From: Candidatus Janibacter merdipullorum
GTDB taxonomy: Bacteria > Actinomycetota > Actinomycetes > Actinomycetales > Dermatophilaceae
DNA length: 64,000 nt
Assembly: GCA_019116945.1 (NCBI GenBank)
Contig: DXAR01000176.1
Location: forward strand, 44,852 to 108,851
Reading direction: 5' to 3'
A model generated the notes under the pieces. The model saw only the letters and a program-made list of their open reading frames with translations, made no database searches and was not told where the DNA came from. Positions 41,710-49,811 of the stretch are shown here, piece after piece; within the stretch, counting starts at the first letter, position 1, and every line of letters starts with the position of its first letter. The position numbers were made by a program, and so were the translations under genes.

Positions 41710-43401
41710 ATGGAGGTCGTGCAGGACAGGCTGGATGATCTCGGCACCCCCTTGGCCGAGGTCACCTTCGTCGTCGTCGACCTCGAGACGACGGGCGGCT
41801 CGGCCCGCGACTGCGGCATCACCGAGATCGGCGCGGTCAAGGTGCGCGGCGGTGAGGAGCTCGGCGAGCTGCAGACCTTCGTCAACCCGGGTGAGCCGAT
41901 CCCCGCCTTCATCCAGTCCCTCACCGGCATCACCGATGCGATGGTCCGGGACGCGCCGCGCACCCGGGAGGCGGTGGCCTCCTTCCTCGACTTCGCCCAG
42001 GGGGCCGTGCTCGTCGCGCACAACGCCGGCTTCGACATCGGCTTCCTCAAGGCGGCCTGCGCCGCCCACGACCTCCGCTGGCCGGGCGCGACGGTGCTCG
42101 ACACCGTCCGGCTCGCCCGCCAGGTCGTCAGCCGCGACGAGGTGCGCAACCACAAGCTCGCCACCCTGGCGCGGCACTTCGGCGCCGCCACGACCCCGGA
42201 CCACCGGGCGCTCCACGACGCCCGGGCGACGGTCGACGTGCTCCACGGCCTCATCGGCCGACTCGGCTCGGTCGGGGTGGACACCCTCGAGGAGCTGAGC
42301 TCCTACTCCTCCCGCGTCAGCGACGCCCAGCGCCGCAAGCGTCACCTCGCCGACGGCCTGCCGTCGGCCCCCGGGGTCTACGTCTTCAAGGACGACCGCG
42401 GCGAGCCGCTCTACGTCGGCACCTCCGTCGACATCCGCGCGCGGGTGCGCAGCTACTTCACCGCGTCGGAGCAGCGGCGACGCATGGGCGAGATGATCCG
42501 CCTCGCCGCCTCGGTGACCCCGATCGTCTGCGCCACCACCCTCGAAGCCGGGGTGCGCGAGCTGCGCCTCATCGCCAAGCACAAGCCGCGCTACAACCGG
42601 CGCTCACGCCACCCCGAGCGGGCCTGGTGGCTCAAGCTCACCGACGAGGCCTTCCCCCGGCTCTCCATCGTGCGCGCCGTCGGCCCGGACGACCTCGCCT
42701 TCGCGGGGCCCTTCGGCTCCCGGGGGTCCGCCGAGGAGGCGATGGCGGCGCTCCACGACGCCGTCCCCCTGCGCCAGTGCCTCACCCGGATCTCGCCGAA
42801 GCGCCCGACCTCGCCGTGCGCCATCGCCGACATGGGCCGCTGCTCCGCCCCGTGCACCGGGGAGGTGCCCGTCGAGGACTACGCCGTGACCGTCGCCGAG
42901 GCCGTGGGGGTGCTCGTCGGCGACTCCCGTGACGCCGTGGCCACGGTGCGTGAGCGGATGCGGGTCCTGTCCGCGAGCGAGCGCTACGAGGAGGCCGGCG
43001 CGGTGCGTGACCGGCTGGCCGCCCTCGTCCGTGCCGCCTCGCGCAACCAGCGGGCGGCGCCCGTGCGCGAGGCCACGGAGATCATCGCCGCCCGGCGCGC
43101 CCCGCGGGGTGGCTGGGACCTCGTGTGCGTCCGTCACGGACGCCTCGCCGGGAGCACCCACTCCCCCGCGGGCGCCGACCCGATGCCCTACGTCGCCGCG
43201 CTGCAGGCCAGTGCCGAGGTCGTCCCCATGCCGACCGGTCCCGGCACGAGCGCGCTGCCCGAGGAGACCGAGCTCGTCCTCCGCTGGCTCGAGACCGAGG
43301 GCACGCGTCTCGTCGACATCGATGGCACGTGGACCTGCCCGGTCGGTGGTGCGGCCGCCGCCCACGAGGCCCTCGCCCCTGCTCTAGGGTGGGCCTCGTG
43401 A
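41710..43401 (+). CDS. DnaQ-type DEDDh exonuclease fused to UvrC-like GIY-YIG nuclease
   Basis: A 563-residue fusion. Residues about 15-185 are a DEDDh 3'-5' exonuclease: VVVDLETTGGSARD (Asp, Glu), LVAHNAGFDIGFL (Asp) and DHRALHDARAT (His, Asp). Residues about 205-320 resemble the UvrC GIY-YIG domain (LPSAPGVYVFKDDRGEPLYVGTS, RELRLIAKHKPRYN). A Cys-containing RCSAPCTG and a UvrB-binding-like helix (ASERYEEAGAVRDRL) follow. It matches the Rv2191 type in M. tuberculosis. The exact repair role is unknown. ATG 41710 has TACCGT 7 nt upstream, so it is probably leaderless. Confidence 0.9.
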   Translation: MEVVQDRLDDLGTPLAEVTFVVVDLETTGGSARDCGITEIGAVKVRGGEELGELQTFVNPGEPIPAFIQSLTGITDAMVRDAPRTREAVASFLDFAQGAVLVAHNAGFDIGFLKAACAAHDLRWPGATVLDTVRLARQVVSRDEVRNHKLATLARHFGAATTPDHRALHDARATVDVLHGLIGRLGSVGVDTLEELSSYSSRVSDAQRRKRHLADGLPSAPGVYVFKDDRGEPLYVGTSVDIRARVRSYFTASEQRRRMGEMIRLAASVTPIVCATTLEAGVRELRLIAKHKPRYNRRSRHPERAWWLKLTDEAFPRLSIVRAVGPDDLAFAGPFGSRGSAEEAMAALHDAVPLRQCLTRISPKRPTSPCAIADMGRCSAPCTGEVPVEDYAVTVAEAVGVLVGDSRDAVATVRERMRVLSASERYEEAGAVRDRLAALVRAASRNQRAAPVREATEIIAARRAPRGGWDLVCVRHGRLAGSTHSPAGADPMPYVAALQASAEVVPMPTGPGTSALPEETELVLRWLETEGTRLVDIDGTWTCPVGGAAAAHEALAPALGWAS

Positions 43402-43676
43402 TCACTGCCATCGTCCTCATCCACGCAGAGACGGCCCACATCCCCGAGGTGGCCGAGGCCGTCGCCGACCTCGACGGCGTGAGCGAGGTCTACTCCGTCG
43501 CCGGGGACGCCGACCTCATCGCCATGGTGCGGGTGCAGCGGCACGAGGACCTCGACGGGGTCATCGCGGGCCGGCTCAACAAGGTGGAGGGGATCGTCGA
43601 CACCTCGACGCACATCGCCTTCCGCGCCTACAGCCACCACGACCTCGACGCGGCCTTCAACATCGGCCTGGGATAG
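43398..43676 (+). CDS. Stand-alone Lrp/AsnC ligand-binding (RAM) domain protein
   Basis: A 92-residue protein consisting of only the AsnC C-terminal RAM domain: ITAIVLIHAETAHIPEVAEAV, GVSEVYSVAGDADLIAMVRV and VDTSTHIAFRAYS. There is no helix-turn-helix, so it may bind an amino acid or act as a partner of full-length Lrp proteins. GTG 43398 overlaps the exonuclease stop by 4 nt (GTGA), and a TAGGGT box lies 7 nt upstream within that gene, allowing independent leaderless expression. It is convergent with trpD. Confidence 0.85.
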   Translation: MITAIVLIHAETAHIPEVAEAVADLDGVSEVYSVAGDADLIAMVRVQRHEDLDGVIAGRLNKVEGIVDTSTHIAFRAYSHHDLDAAFNIGLG

Positions 43677-43730
43677 CCCCCTTCGCCCCCACCCGCATCT
43701 CCTTGAGGAAGTGCGGGGTTGGGGGGCGCG

Positions 43731-44792
43731 TCAGGAGGGGGAAAGGGCGCGGGTCGCCTCGACCCACCGCTCGAGCTGAGCGGCGACGCCACCGGAGTCC
43801 AGCGCCTCCTCGATGGCATCCATGCCGCCGCGGATCGCCGTGACCGGGTCGGCGGGCATGCTCGCGCCGGACCGGGCGAGCGCGACCGCCGCGCCGGCGT
43901 TGAGGACCACGGCATCACGGACCGGACCCGTCTCACCGGCGAGAAGCCGGCGGGCGACGTCGGCATTGTGGTCCGCGTCCCCACCGCGAAGGGAGTCCAG
44001 CGGGCTCCTCGTCAGCCCGAGGGCCTCCGGGGTGAGGTGCAGGTCCTCGATCTCGCCGCCGGCGACCCACCACAGGTGGGACCCGTCGGCGACGGTCAGC
44101 TCGTCGAGCCCGTCGTCGCCCCGGAAGACGAGCGCGTCCGTCCCCCGCTGGGCGAAGACACCGGCCATGAGGGGAGCCACCCGCTCGTCCGCGACGCCGA
44201 CGACGGAATAGGTCGGCCGGGAGGGGTTGGTCATCGGCCCCAGGACGTTGAGCGCGGTCCCGATGCCGAGGTCACGCCGGGGCGCGGCCGTGTGCCGGAA
44301 GGAGGGGTGGAAGGTCTGCGCGAAGCAGAAGGTGATGCCCGCCGCCTCGACCACCTCGGCCACGGCCTCGGCCGGGAGGGAGAGCGTCACCCCGAGGGAC
44401 TCGAGGACGTCGGCGGAGCCGGACTTCGACGAGGCGGCCCGGTTGCCGTGCTTGACGACCGTGACCCCGGTCGCGGCGATGCAGAGCGAGGACATCGTCG
44501 AGATGTTCACCGTGCCGGCCATGTCCCCGCCGGTCCCGACGATGTCGAGCGTCGGTCCCGCGACCTCGATGGGCACGGCGTGCTCGAGCATGACGTCGGC
44601 CAGCGCCCGCAGCTCGGTGACGGTCTCCCCCTTCGCCCGGAGGGCCACGAGGAAGCCCGCGATCTGCGCCGGAGCCGCGTCACCGGACATCATCTGGCGC
44701 ATCGCCCACGACGTCTGGTCGGAGCTGAGGTCACTCCCCGAGAGGAGGGCGGTGAGGACGCTGGGCCAGGAGTGGGCGTCCGCGTCGCCCAT
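43731..44792 (-). CDS. trpD: Anthranilate phosphoribosyltransferase
   Basis: Second committed step of tryptophan synthesis: anthranilate plus PRPP gives phosphoribosyl-anthranilate. The 353-residue protein shows the PRPP-binding LDIVGTGGDMAGTVNIST, VVKHGNRAASSKSGSADVLE, FCFAQTFHPSFRH and NVLGPMTNPSRP. ATG 44792 shares one base with the stop of the upstream receiver-like gene (TGATG). The other trp genes are not nearby. The position next to ctaE-qcrCAB matches Rv2192c in M. tuberculosis. Confidence 0.95.
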   Translation of the reverse strand: MGDADAHSWPSVLTALLSGSDLSSDQTSWAMRQMMSGDAAPAQIAGFLVALRAKGETVTELRALADVMLEHAVPIEVAGPTLDIVGTGGDMAGTVNISTMSSLCIAATGVTVVKHGNRAASSKSGSADVLESLGVTLSLPAEAVAEVVEAAGITFCFAQTFHPSFRHTAAPRRDLGIGTALNVLGPMTNPSRPTYSVVGVADERVAPLMAGVFAQRGTDALVFRGDDGLDELTVADGSHLWWVAGGEIEDLHLTPEALGLTRSPLDSLRGGDADHNADVARRLLAGETGPVRDAVVLNAGAAVALARSGASMPADPVTAIRGGMDAIEEALDSGGVAAQLERWVEATRALSPS

Positions 44793-45262
44793 CAGCGCGC
44801 CACGCCCCGGGCCAGGTCGGCCACGGCATCGGCGACGGCGATGGGGTCCAGCGGATGCGGCACGGACCCGTCGGCCATCGACCACGTCGCGAGCCAGCCG
44901 TCCTGGGGGCGACCGGTGAGCACGAGCACCGGGGGGCAGCGGTGGATCTCGACCTTGAGCTGACGGCAGAGGCCGAGCCCGCCGGTCTTGGCCGCCTCGC
45001 CGTCGAGGATGACCACGTCGATGTCGCCGCCTTCGACCGCCTCGACGACCGCTGCCGGTGTCGCGCACTCGAGCCACGACTCGACCTCGACGTCACGCGC
45101 GGGTCGGCGCCCGACGGCCGCACGCACGGCGTCGCGCGTCGTGATGTTGTCGCTGTGGAGCAGGAGCCGGACGCTGGTCGGCGTGGCCTCCGCCCCGGTG
45201 CGAGGCGCACTGCTGGCGCCCACGGCGGGCCGGGAAGGGGTCGGCTGAGAGGTACCGGTCAT
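44792..45262 (-). CDS. Degenerate response-regulator receiver-like protein
   Basis: A 156-residue protein. After a Pro/Ser-rich N-terminus (1-30) it shows a CheY-like fold: VRLLLHSDNITTRDAV, VDVVILDGEAAKTGG (the phospho-acceptor Asp position is kept) and PPVLVLTGRPQ. The Lys normally found near the end is replaced (VPHPLDPIAVADAV), so normal receiver signalling is doubtful. No output domain is present. ATG 45262 has GGAGG 1-2 nt too near but in usual range of GGATCCGGAGGC. It is translationally coupled to trpD and divergent from ctaE. Confidence 0.72.
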   Translation of the reverse strand: MTGTSQPTPSRPAVGASSAPRTGAEATPTSVRLLLHSDNITTRDAVRAAVGRRPARDVEVESWLECATPAAVVEAVEGGDIDVVILDGEAAKTGGLGLCRQLKVEIHRCPPVLVLTGRPQDGWLATWSMADGSVPHPLDPIAVADAVADLARGVAR

Positions 45263-45338
45263 GCCTCCGGATCCTAGCGGTGACGAGCCCCACGACACTC
45301 GGGGAGGGGGGTCGCACGCACGCCGATCCGGATGACGT

Positions 45339-45344
45339 CATAAT
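45339..45344 (+). promoter_or_regulatory. -10 box CATAAT for leaderless ctaE-qcrCAB operon
   Basis: CATAAT ends 6 nt before the GTG of ctaE, in the divergent gap with the receiver-like gene. This should be the main promoter for the rightward respiratory operon. Confidence 0.6.
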
Positions 45345-45350
45345 GGGCGC

Positions 45351-46013
45351 GTGGCCACTGCAACTTCCCTGCCTTCCAACGCGTCCGGACAGCCCGCGGC
45401 GGATCCCGCCATGGGCCCCGTCAGCCGCCCCAACATGGTGTCCGTCGGCACCATCGTCTGGCTCTCCAGCGAGCTGATGTTCTTCGCCGGGCTCTTCGCC
45501 ATCTTCTTCACGGTGCGGTCGATGCGACCGGAGCTGTGGGAGCACAACCTCGAGCTGGTCAACGTGCCCTTCGCGGCCGCAAACACCCTGATCCTCGTGA
45601 TCTCCTCGGTGTGGTGCCAGCTCGGCGTCATCAAGGCGGAGCACGGGCAGAAGTCGCGCACCGGGTCGCTGCTCAACGTCGGCGGCTGGGGCATGCGCGA
45701 GTGGTACATCCTCACCTACATCTTCGGCGCGATCTTCGTCTCCGGCCAGATCTTCGAGTACGCCACGCTCGTGAGTGAGGGCGTCAACGTCGCCACCGAC
45801 TCCTGGGCCTCGGTCTTCTACCTGACGACCGGCCTCCACGGCATCCACGTCACCGGTGGCCTCATCGCCTTCCTCCTCATCATCGGTCGGACCTACACGA
45901 CCAAGACCTACAGCCACGCGCAGCAGACCGGTGCCGTGGTGACCTCGTACTACTGGCACTTCGTCGACGTCGTGTGGATCGCCCTCTTCGCCGCGATCTA
46001 CCTCCTCGGCTGA
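45351..46013 (+). CDS. ctaE: Cytochrome c oxidase subunit III (aa3 type)
   Basis: A 220-residue membrane subunit of the terminal aa3 oxidase with five predicted membrane helices. Family marks are [59 protein letters not shown] and [15 protein letters not shown]. It leads the ctaE-qcrC-qcrA-qcrB operon; the bc1 and aa3 parts form one supercomplex in actinobacteria (established). It starts at GTG 45351, leaderless. Subunits I, II and IV are encoded 7-10 kb away on the opposite strand. Confidence 0.95.
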   Translation: MATATSLPSNASGQPAADPAMGPVSRPNMVSVGTIVWLSSELMFFAGLFAIFFTVRSMRPELWEHNLELVNVPFAAANTLILVISSVWCQLGVIKAEHGQKSRTGSLLNVGGWGMREWYILTYIFGAIFVSGQIFEYATLVSEGVNVATDSWASVFYLTTGLHGIHVTGGLIAFLLIIGRTYTTKTYSHAQQTGAVVTSYYWHFVDVVWIALFAAIYLLG

Positions 46014-46066
46014 TGACGATGCGCCGCCTGCCCCGCCCCCGCCGCCCTCGGACGACAGGACTCTCC

Positions 46067-46849
46067 ATGCCGACCCTCACGCGCCGCCATCCCGCGGCCA
46101 TCGCCCTGCTGCTCATGCTGGGCCTCTTCGTCACCGGGACCGCCTACTCGGCGGTCGCCCCCAAGGACGCGGAGGCCACCGTCTCGCAGGCCAACGATGC
46201 CGAGAACGGCAAGAAGCTCTTCACCGCGAACTGCGCCAACTGCCACGGCACCAACGGTCTGGGCATCAAGGACGCCGGCCCGAGCCTGGCCGGTGTCGGC
46301 GCCGCCTCCGTCGACTTCCAGATGGGTACCGGTCGCATGCCGATGGCCGCGCCGGACGTCCAGGCCCCCGGCGACATCCGGGTGAAGTTCTCCGACGAGG
46401 AGATCGCCGACATCGGCGCCTACGTCGCGACGCTCGGCGCTGGCCCGGCCGTGCCCGACGAGGAGTACACCGACGGCTCGAAGGGTGACCCGGGCAAGGG
46501 CGGGCAGATCTTCCGCGTCAACTGCGCCATGTGCCACTCCAGCGCCGGCGCCGGTGGCGCGCTGACCCGCGGCAAGGACGCCCCGCCCGTCCAGGGCGTC
46601 TCAGGCAAGCACATCTACGAGGCCATGGAGACCGGCCCGCAGAGCATGCCCGTCTTCAACGACGCCAACCTCTCCCCCGAGGACAAGCGCGACGTCATCG
46701 CCTACATCCAGGGCATGGAGGAGGCCGGGAGCCCCGGCGGCAACGGGCTCGGCAACTACGGGCCGGTGCCCGAGGGCCTCTTCGTCTGGACCATCGGCCT
46801 GGGCCTCCTCGTAGGCTTTGCCGTCTGGCTCGGCCAGAAGTCCGCCTGA
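46067..46849 (+). CDS. qcrC: Diheme cytochrome c subunit of the bcc complex
   Basis: A 260-residue membrane-anchored cytochrome that carries electrons from the Rieske centre to the oxidase, replacing a soluble cytochrome c. Two heme c sites are visible, NCANCHGTNG and NCAMCHSSAG, with distal Met residues in MGTGRMPMAAP and GPQSMPVFN. An N-terminal membrane segment (about 9-27) and a C-terminal one (about 236-254) are present. The ATG at 46067 gives MPTLTRRHPAAIALL and has AGGA 7 nt upstream; an ATG at 46013 overlapping the ctaE stop would add 18 Arg/Pro-rich residues. Confidence 0.94.
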   Translation: MPTLTRRHPAAIALLLMLGLFVTGTAYSAVAPKDAEATVSQANDAENGKKLFTANCANCHGTNGLGIKDAGPSLAGVGAASVDFQMGTGRMPMAAPDVQAPGDIRVKFSDEEIADIGAYVATLGAGPAVPDEEYTDGSKGDPGKGGQIFRVNCAMCHSSAGAGGALTRGKDAPPVQGVSGKHIYEAMETGPQSMPVFNDANLSPEDKRDVIAYIQGMEEAGSPGGNGLGNYGPVPEGLFVWTIGLGLLVGFAVWLGQKSA

Positions 46850-46889
46850 CAGACCTGACAACTCGCCACACAGACAGGACCCACGACAG

Positions 46890-48005
46890 ATGAGTGAGCA
46901 CACCCCGACAGGGGCCGAGCCGGAAGAGCCCACGGGCTCCGAGCCGGCCCGCCTCGACCAGGGCCACGTGCAGGGCACCGGCGGTGTCCCGGAGCAGTTC
47001 GCCAACCCCGGCCTTCCTCCCCACGTGCTGCGCAACGCCGACCGGGACGAGAAGGCGGCCAAGCGCGCCGAGCGTCAGGTGGCCCTGCTGTTCCTCCTGT
47101 CCATCCTCGGTACGGTGCTCTTCCTCGTGGCCTACTTCATGGTCGACGTGGAGACCAAGGTCTGGGTCCCCGTGACCAACGAGATGAGCCTGTCCAACCT
47201 GCTCCTCGGGCTCGGGCTCGCCTTCAGCCTCCTCGGCATCGGGCTCGGTGCCGTCCACTGGGCCAAGACGCTCATGCCCGACACCGAGGTCGTCGAGATG
47301 CGCCACCCGATGCGCTCGGCGGACGAGGACCGGCAGGGCTTCGTCGACACGATGCTCGAGGGCGGCGAGAGCTCCCAGCTCACTCGCCGCCCGCTCCTCA
47401 AGATGACCTTCGGCGCCGCCATGGGTCTCTTCGCCCTGCCGCTGCTCGTCCAGATCGGCGGCTCCCTCGGCCCGCTCCCGCGCAACGACCTCTCGGTGAC
47501 CTTCTGGGACGAGAGCGAGAACGGCAAGTCCGACCGGCTCCGGCTCCACCGGGACCCCGAGGACACCCCGATCCGTCCCGGTGACGTCACCATCGGCTCG
47601 GTCTTCCACGTCCAGCCCGAGGGCCTCCTCGAGCTCCACGACGACAAGCTCAGCGAGATGAGCAAGACCTCGGTCCTCCTCATGCGGCTGGACCCGAAGG
47701 ACTTCCAGGACACCGACAAGGGCCGCAAGGCGCGCGACTGGGGTTACCAGGGCATCGTCGCCTACTCCAAGGTGTGCACCCACGTCGGCTGCCCCGTCGG
47801 CCTCTACGAGCAGACGACCCACCACCTCCTCTGCCCTTGCCACCAGTCCACCTTCGACGTGACCAACGACTGCGAGGTGATCTTCGGTCCCGCCGGGCGT
47901 CCGCTGCCGCAGCTGAAGATCACCGTCGACAGCGACGGCTACCTCATCGCTGACCAGCCCTTCCAGGAACCGGTCGGCCCGAGCTTCTGGGAGCGTGGAG
48001 AATGA
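46890..48005 (+). CDS. qcrA: Rieske iron-sulfur subunit of the bcc complex
   Basis: A 371-residue Rieske protein of the actinobacterial type with three membrane helices (about 64-84, 100-120 and 170-190) before the cluster domain. The 2Fe-2S ligands lie in KVCTHVGCPVG and LLCPCHQSTFD, followed by the GPAGRPLPQL loop. The acidic N-terminus is cytoplasmic. It follows qcrC by 40 bp and overlaps qcrB by 4 nt (ATGA). Twin-Arg-like TRRPLLKMTFG precedes the third helix, consistent with Sec/Tat dual insertion known for actinobacterial Rieske proteins. Confidence 0.95.
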   Translation: MSEHTPTGAEPEEPTGSEPARLDQGHVQGTGGVPEQFANPGLPPHVLRNADRDEKAAKRAERQVALLFLLSILGTVLFLVAYFMVDVETKVWVPVTNEMSLSNLLLGLGLAFSLLGIGLGAVHWAKTLMPDTEVVEMRHPMRSADEDRQGFVDTMLEGGESSQLTRRPLLKMTFGAAMGLFALPLLVQIGGSLGPLPRNDLSVTFWDESENGKSDRLRLHRDPEDTPIRPGDVTIGSVFHVQPEGLLELHDDKLSEMSKTSVLLMRLDPKDFQDTDKGRKARDWGYQGIVAYSKVCTHVGCPVGLYEQTTHHLLCPCHQSTFDVTNDCEVIFGPAGRPLPQLKITVDSDGYLIADQPFQEPVGPSFWERGE

Positions 48006-49729
48006 CGACCGCACGTACTCGTCCCGCCGACGACCTCCGCGCTGACGACGCGCCGGCGAAGGCCCCCACGTCCGCCGGCATGAAGAAGGCCGGCGGCGTC
48101 GCCGGGTGGATCGATGACCGGACCGGCGCCGCCAAGGGCGTCGGCTACCTCATGAAGAAGGTCTTCCCCGACCACTGGTCCTTCATGCTCGGCGAGATCG
48201 CCATGTACTCGATGATCGTGTGCATGCTCACCGGAGTCTTCCTCACCTTCTGGTTCGACCCCTCGATGGCGCACACGACCTATCAGGGCAGCTACGCGCC
48301 GCTCCAAGGCGTCGAGATGTCGCGCGCCTACGCCTCGACCCTCGACATCTCCTTCGACGTCAAGGGCGGACTGCTCATCCGGCAGATCCACCACTGGTCG
48401 GCGCTGATGTTCATCGTGGCTCTCTCGGTCCACATGCTCCGCGTCTTCTTCACCGGCGCCTTCCGCAAGCCGCGTGAGATCAACTGGGTCATCGGTTGCA
48501 TCCTCTCGCTGCTCGCGCTCGTCGAGGGCTTCGCCGGGTACTCCCTCCCGGACGACCTCCTCTCCGGCACCGGTCTGCGCGCCGCGCAGGGCTTCATGGT
48601 CGCCGCCCCGGTCATCGGCAGCTACCTCAGCTACGGCCTCTTCGGTGGCACCTTCCCGGGCGACGACATCATCCCGCGCCTCTACTCGGTGCACATCCTC
48701 CTGCTGCCGGCCCTGCTCATCGTGCTCTTCACCGTGCACATCGTGCTCGTCGCGCTGCAGAAGCACACGCAGTACCCCGGACCGGGCAAGACCGAGGACA
48801 ACGTCGTCGGCTTCCCCGTCATGCCGGTGTACGCCGCGAAGGCCGGTGGCTTCTTCTTCATCGTCTTCGGCGGGCTGGCGCTCATCTCCTCGCTCGTCCA
48901 GATCAACGCGGTCTGGGTCCACGGCCCCTACGAGCCCAATGCGACGACGGCCGGCGCCCAGCCGGACTGGTACATGGGCTTCCCGGACGGTGCCCTGCGC
49001 CTCCTGCCCGGGTTCATGGAGTTCGAGACCTTCGGGTTCACCTGGGCATGGCCGGTCATCGTCGGCGCCCTCCTCGTCATCCCGGCCTTCTACGGCGCGA
49101 TGATCGCCTACCCCTTCATCGAGGCCTGGGTCACCGGCGACAAGCGCGAGCACCACCTGCTCGACCGCCCGCGCAATGCCCCGACCCGCACCGGTATCGG
49201 CATGGCCGGCCTCACGCTCTACGGCGTGCTCATGTTCGCCGCGAGCAACGACATCATGGCGATCAAGTTCGGGATGTCGATCAACGACATCACCCTCATC
49301 CTGCGGGTGCTGACCTTCGCCGGCCCGATCATCGCCTTCTGGGCGACCCGACGGATCTGCCTCAGCCTCCAGCGTCACGACCGTGACCTCGTCCTCCACG
49401 GACGCGAGAGCGGCCGCATCCACCGCGGTGCCGGGGGTGACTTCGAGGAGGTCCACGAGCCGATCGACGAGTACACCCGGTGGACCCTCGTCCAGCACGA
49501 GGCGACTCCCCCGCTGGAGCTCGAGCCGGCCGTCGACGAGAACGGCGTGGAGAACAAGAAGAGTGCGCGCAAGAACAAGCTGCGCGAGAAGCTGCACTCC
49601 TTCTACTTCGCCGGCTCGGTCGACCCGGTCACCCCTGCCGAGCTCGAGGCCGCGCACCACGAGCACGGTCACGGGCACGACCACGAGGCTGTCGAGAGCC
49701 GGGACAGGGACTCGATCTCGAGCCACTGA
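48002..49729 (+). CDS. qcrB: Cytochrome b subunit of the bcc complex
   Basis: A 575-residue cytochrome b that oxidises menaquinol. Heme ligands are in LIRQIHHWSALMFIVALSVHMLRVFF and in VHILLLPALLIVLFTVHIV, with the quinone-site GYSLPDDLLSGTGLR and an actinobacterial PDWYMGFPDGALRLLPG in place of the usual PEW loop. The C-terminal extension is His- and acid-rich (HEHGHGHDHEAVE). It is the last gene of the operon and overlaps qcrA by 4 nt. A strong hairpin terminator follows. The protein is the target of telacebec-like drugs in mycobacteria (family knowledge). Confidence 0.95.
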   Translation: MTTARTRPADDLRADDAPAKAPTSAGMKKAGGVAGWIDDRTGAAKGVGYLMKKVFPDHWSFMLGEIAMYSMIVCMLTGVFLTFWFDPSMAHTTYQGSYAPLQGVEMSRAYASTLDISFDVKGGLLIRQIHHWSALMFIVALSVHMLRVFFTGAFRKPREINWVIGCILSLLALVEGFAGYSLPDDLLSGTGLRAAQGFMVAAPVIGSYLSYGLFGGTFPGDDIIPRLYSVHILLLPALLIVLFTVHIVLVALQKHTQYPGPGKTEDNVVGFPVMPVYAAKAGGFFFIVFGGLALISSLVQINAVWVHGPYEPNATTAGAQPDWYMGFPDGALRLLPGFMEFETFGFTWAWPVIVGALLVIPAFYGAMIAYPFIEAWVTGDKREHHLLDRPRNAPTRTGIGMAGLTLYGVLMFAASNDIMAIKFGMSINDITLILRVLTFAGPIIAFWATRRICLSLQRHDRDLVLHGRESGRIHRGAGGDFEEVHEPIDEYTRWTLVQHEATPPLELEPAVDENGVENKKSARKNKLREKLHSFYFAGSVDPVTPAELEAAHHEHGHGHDHEAVESRDRDSISSH

Positions 49730-49735
49730 CCGCCC

Positions 49736-49778
49736 ACGCCCACGGCCCCGGAGACCTCGTCTCCGGGGCCGTGGGCGT
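49736..49778. terminator. Perfect 19-bp hairpin after qcrB
   Basis: Arms 49736-49754 and 49760-49778 pair perfectly with a 5-nt loop (CCTCG), 6 bp past the qcrB stop. No T-run follows. Confidence 0.8.
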
Positions 49779-49811
49779 CCCCGGGCGCGCGGGTGCGAGG
49801 ATGGCGAGGAC

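Noticed and set aside
46013-46066. Longer start for qcrC overlapping ctaE
   Set aside because: It adds only an Arg/Pro-rich segment before a normal signal anchor, while ATG 46067 has its own ribosome site; kept as an alternative.
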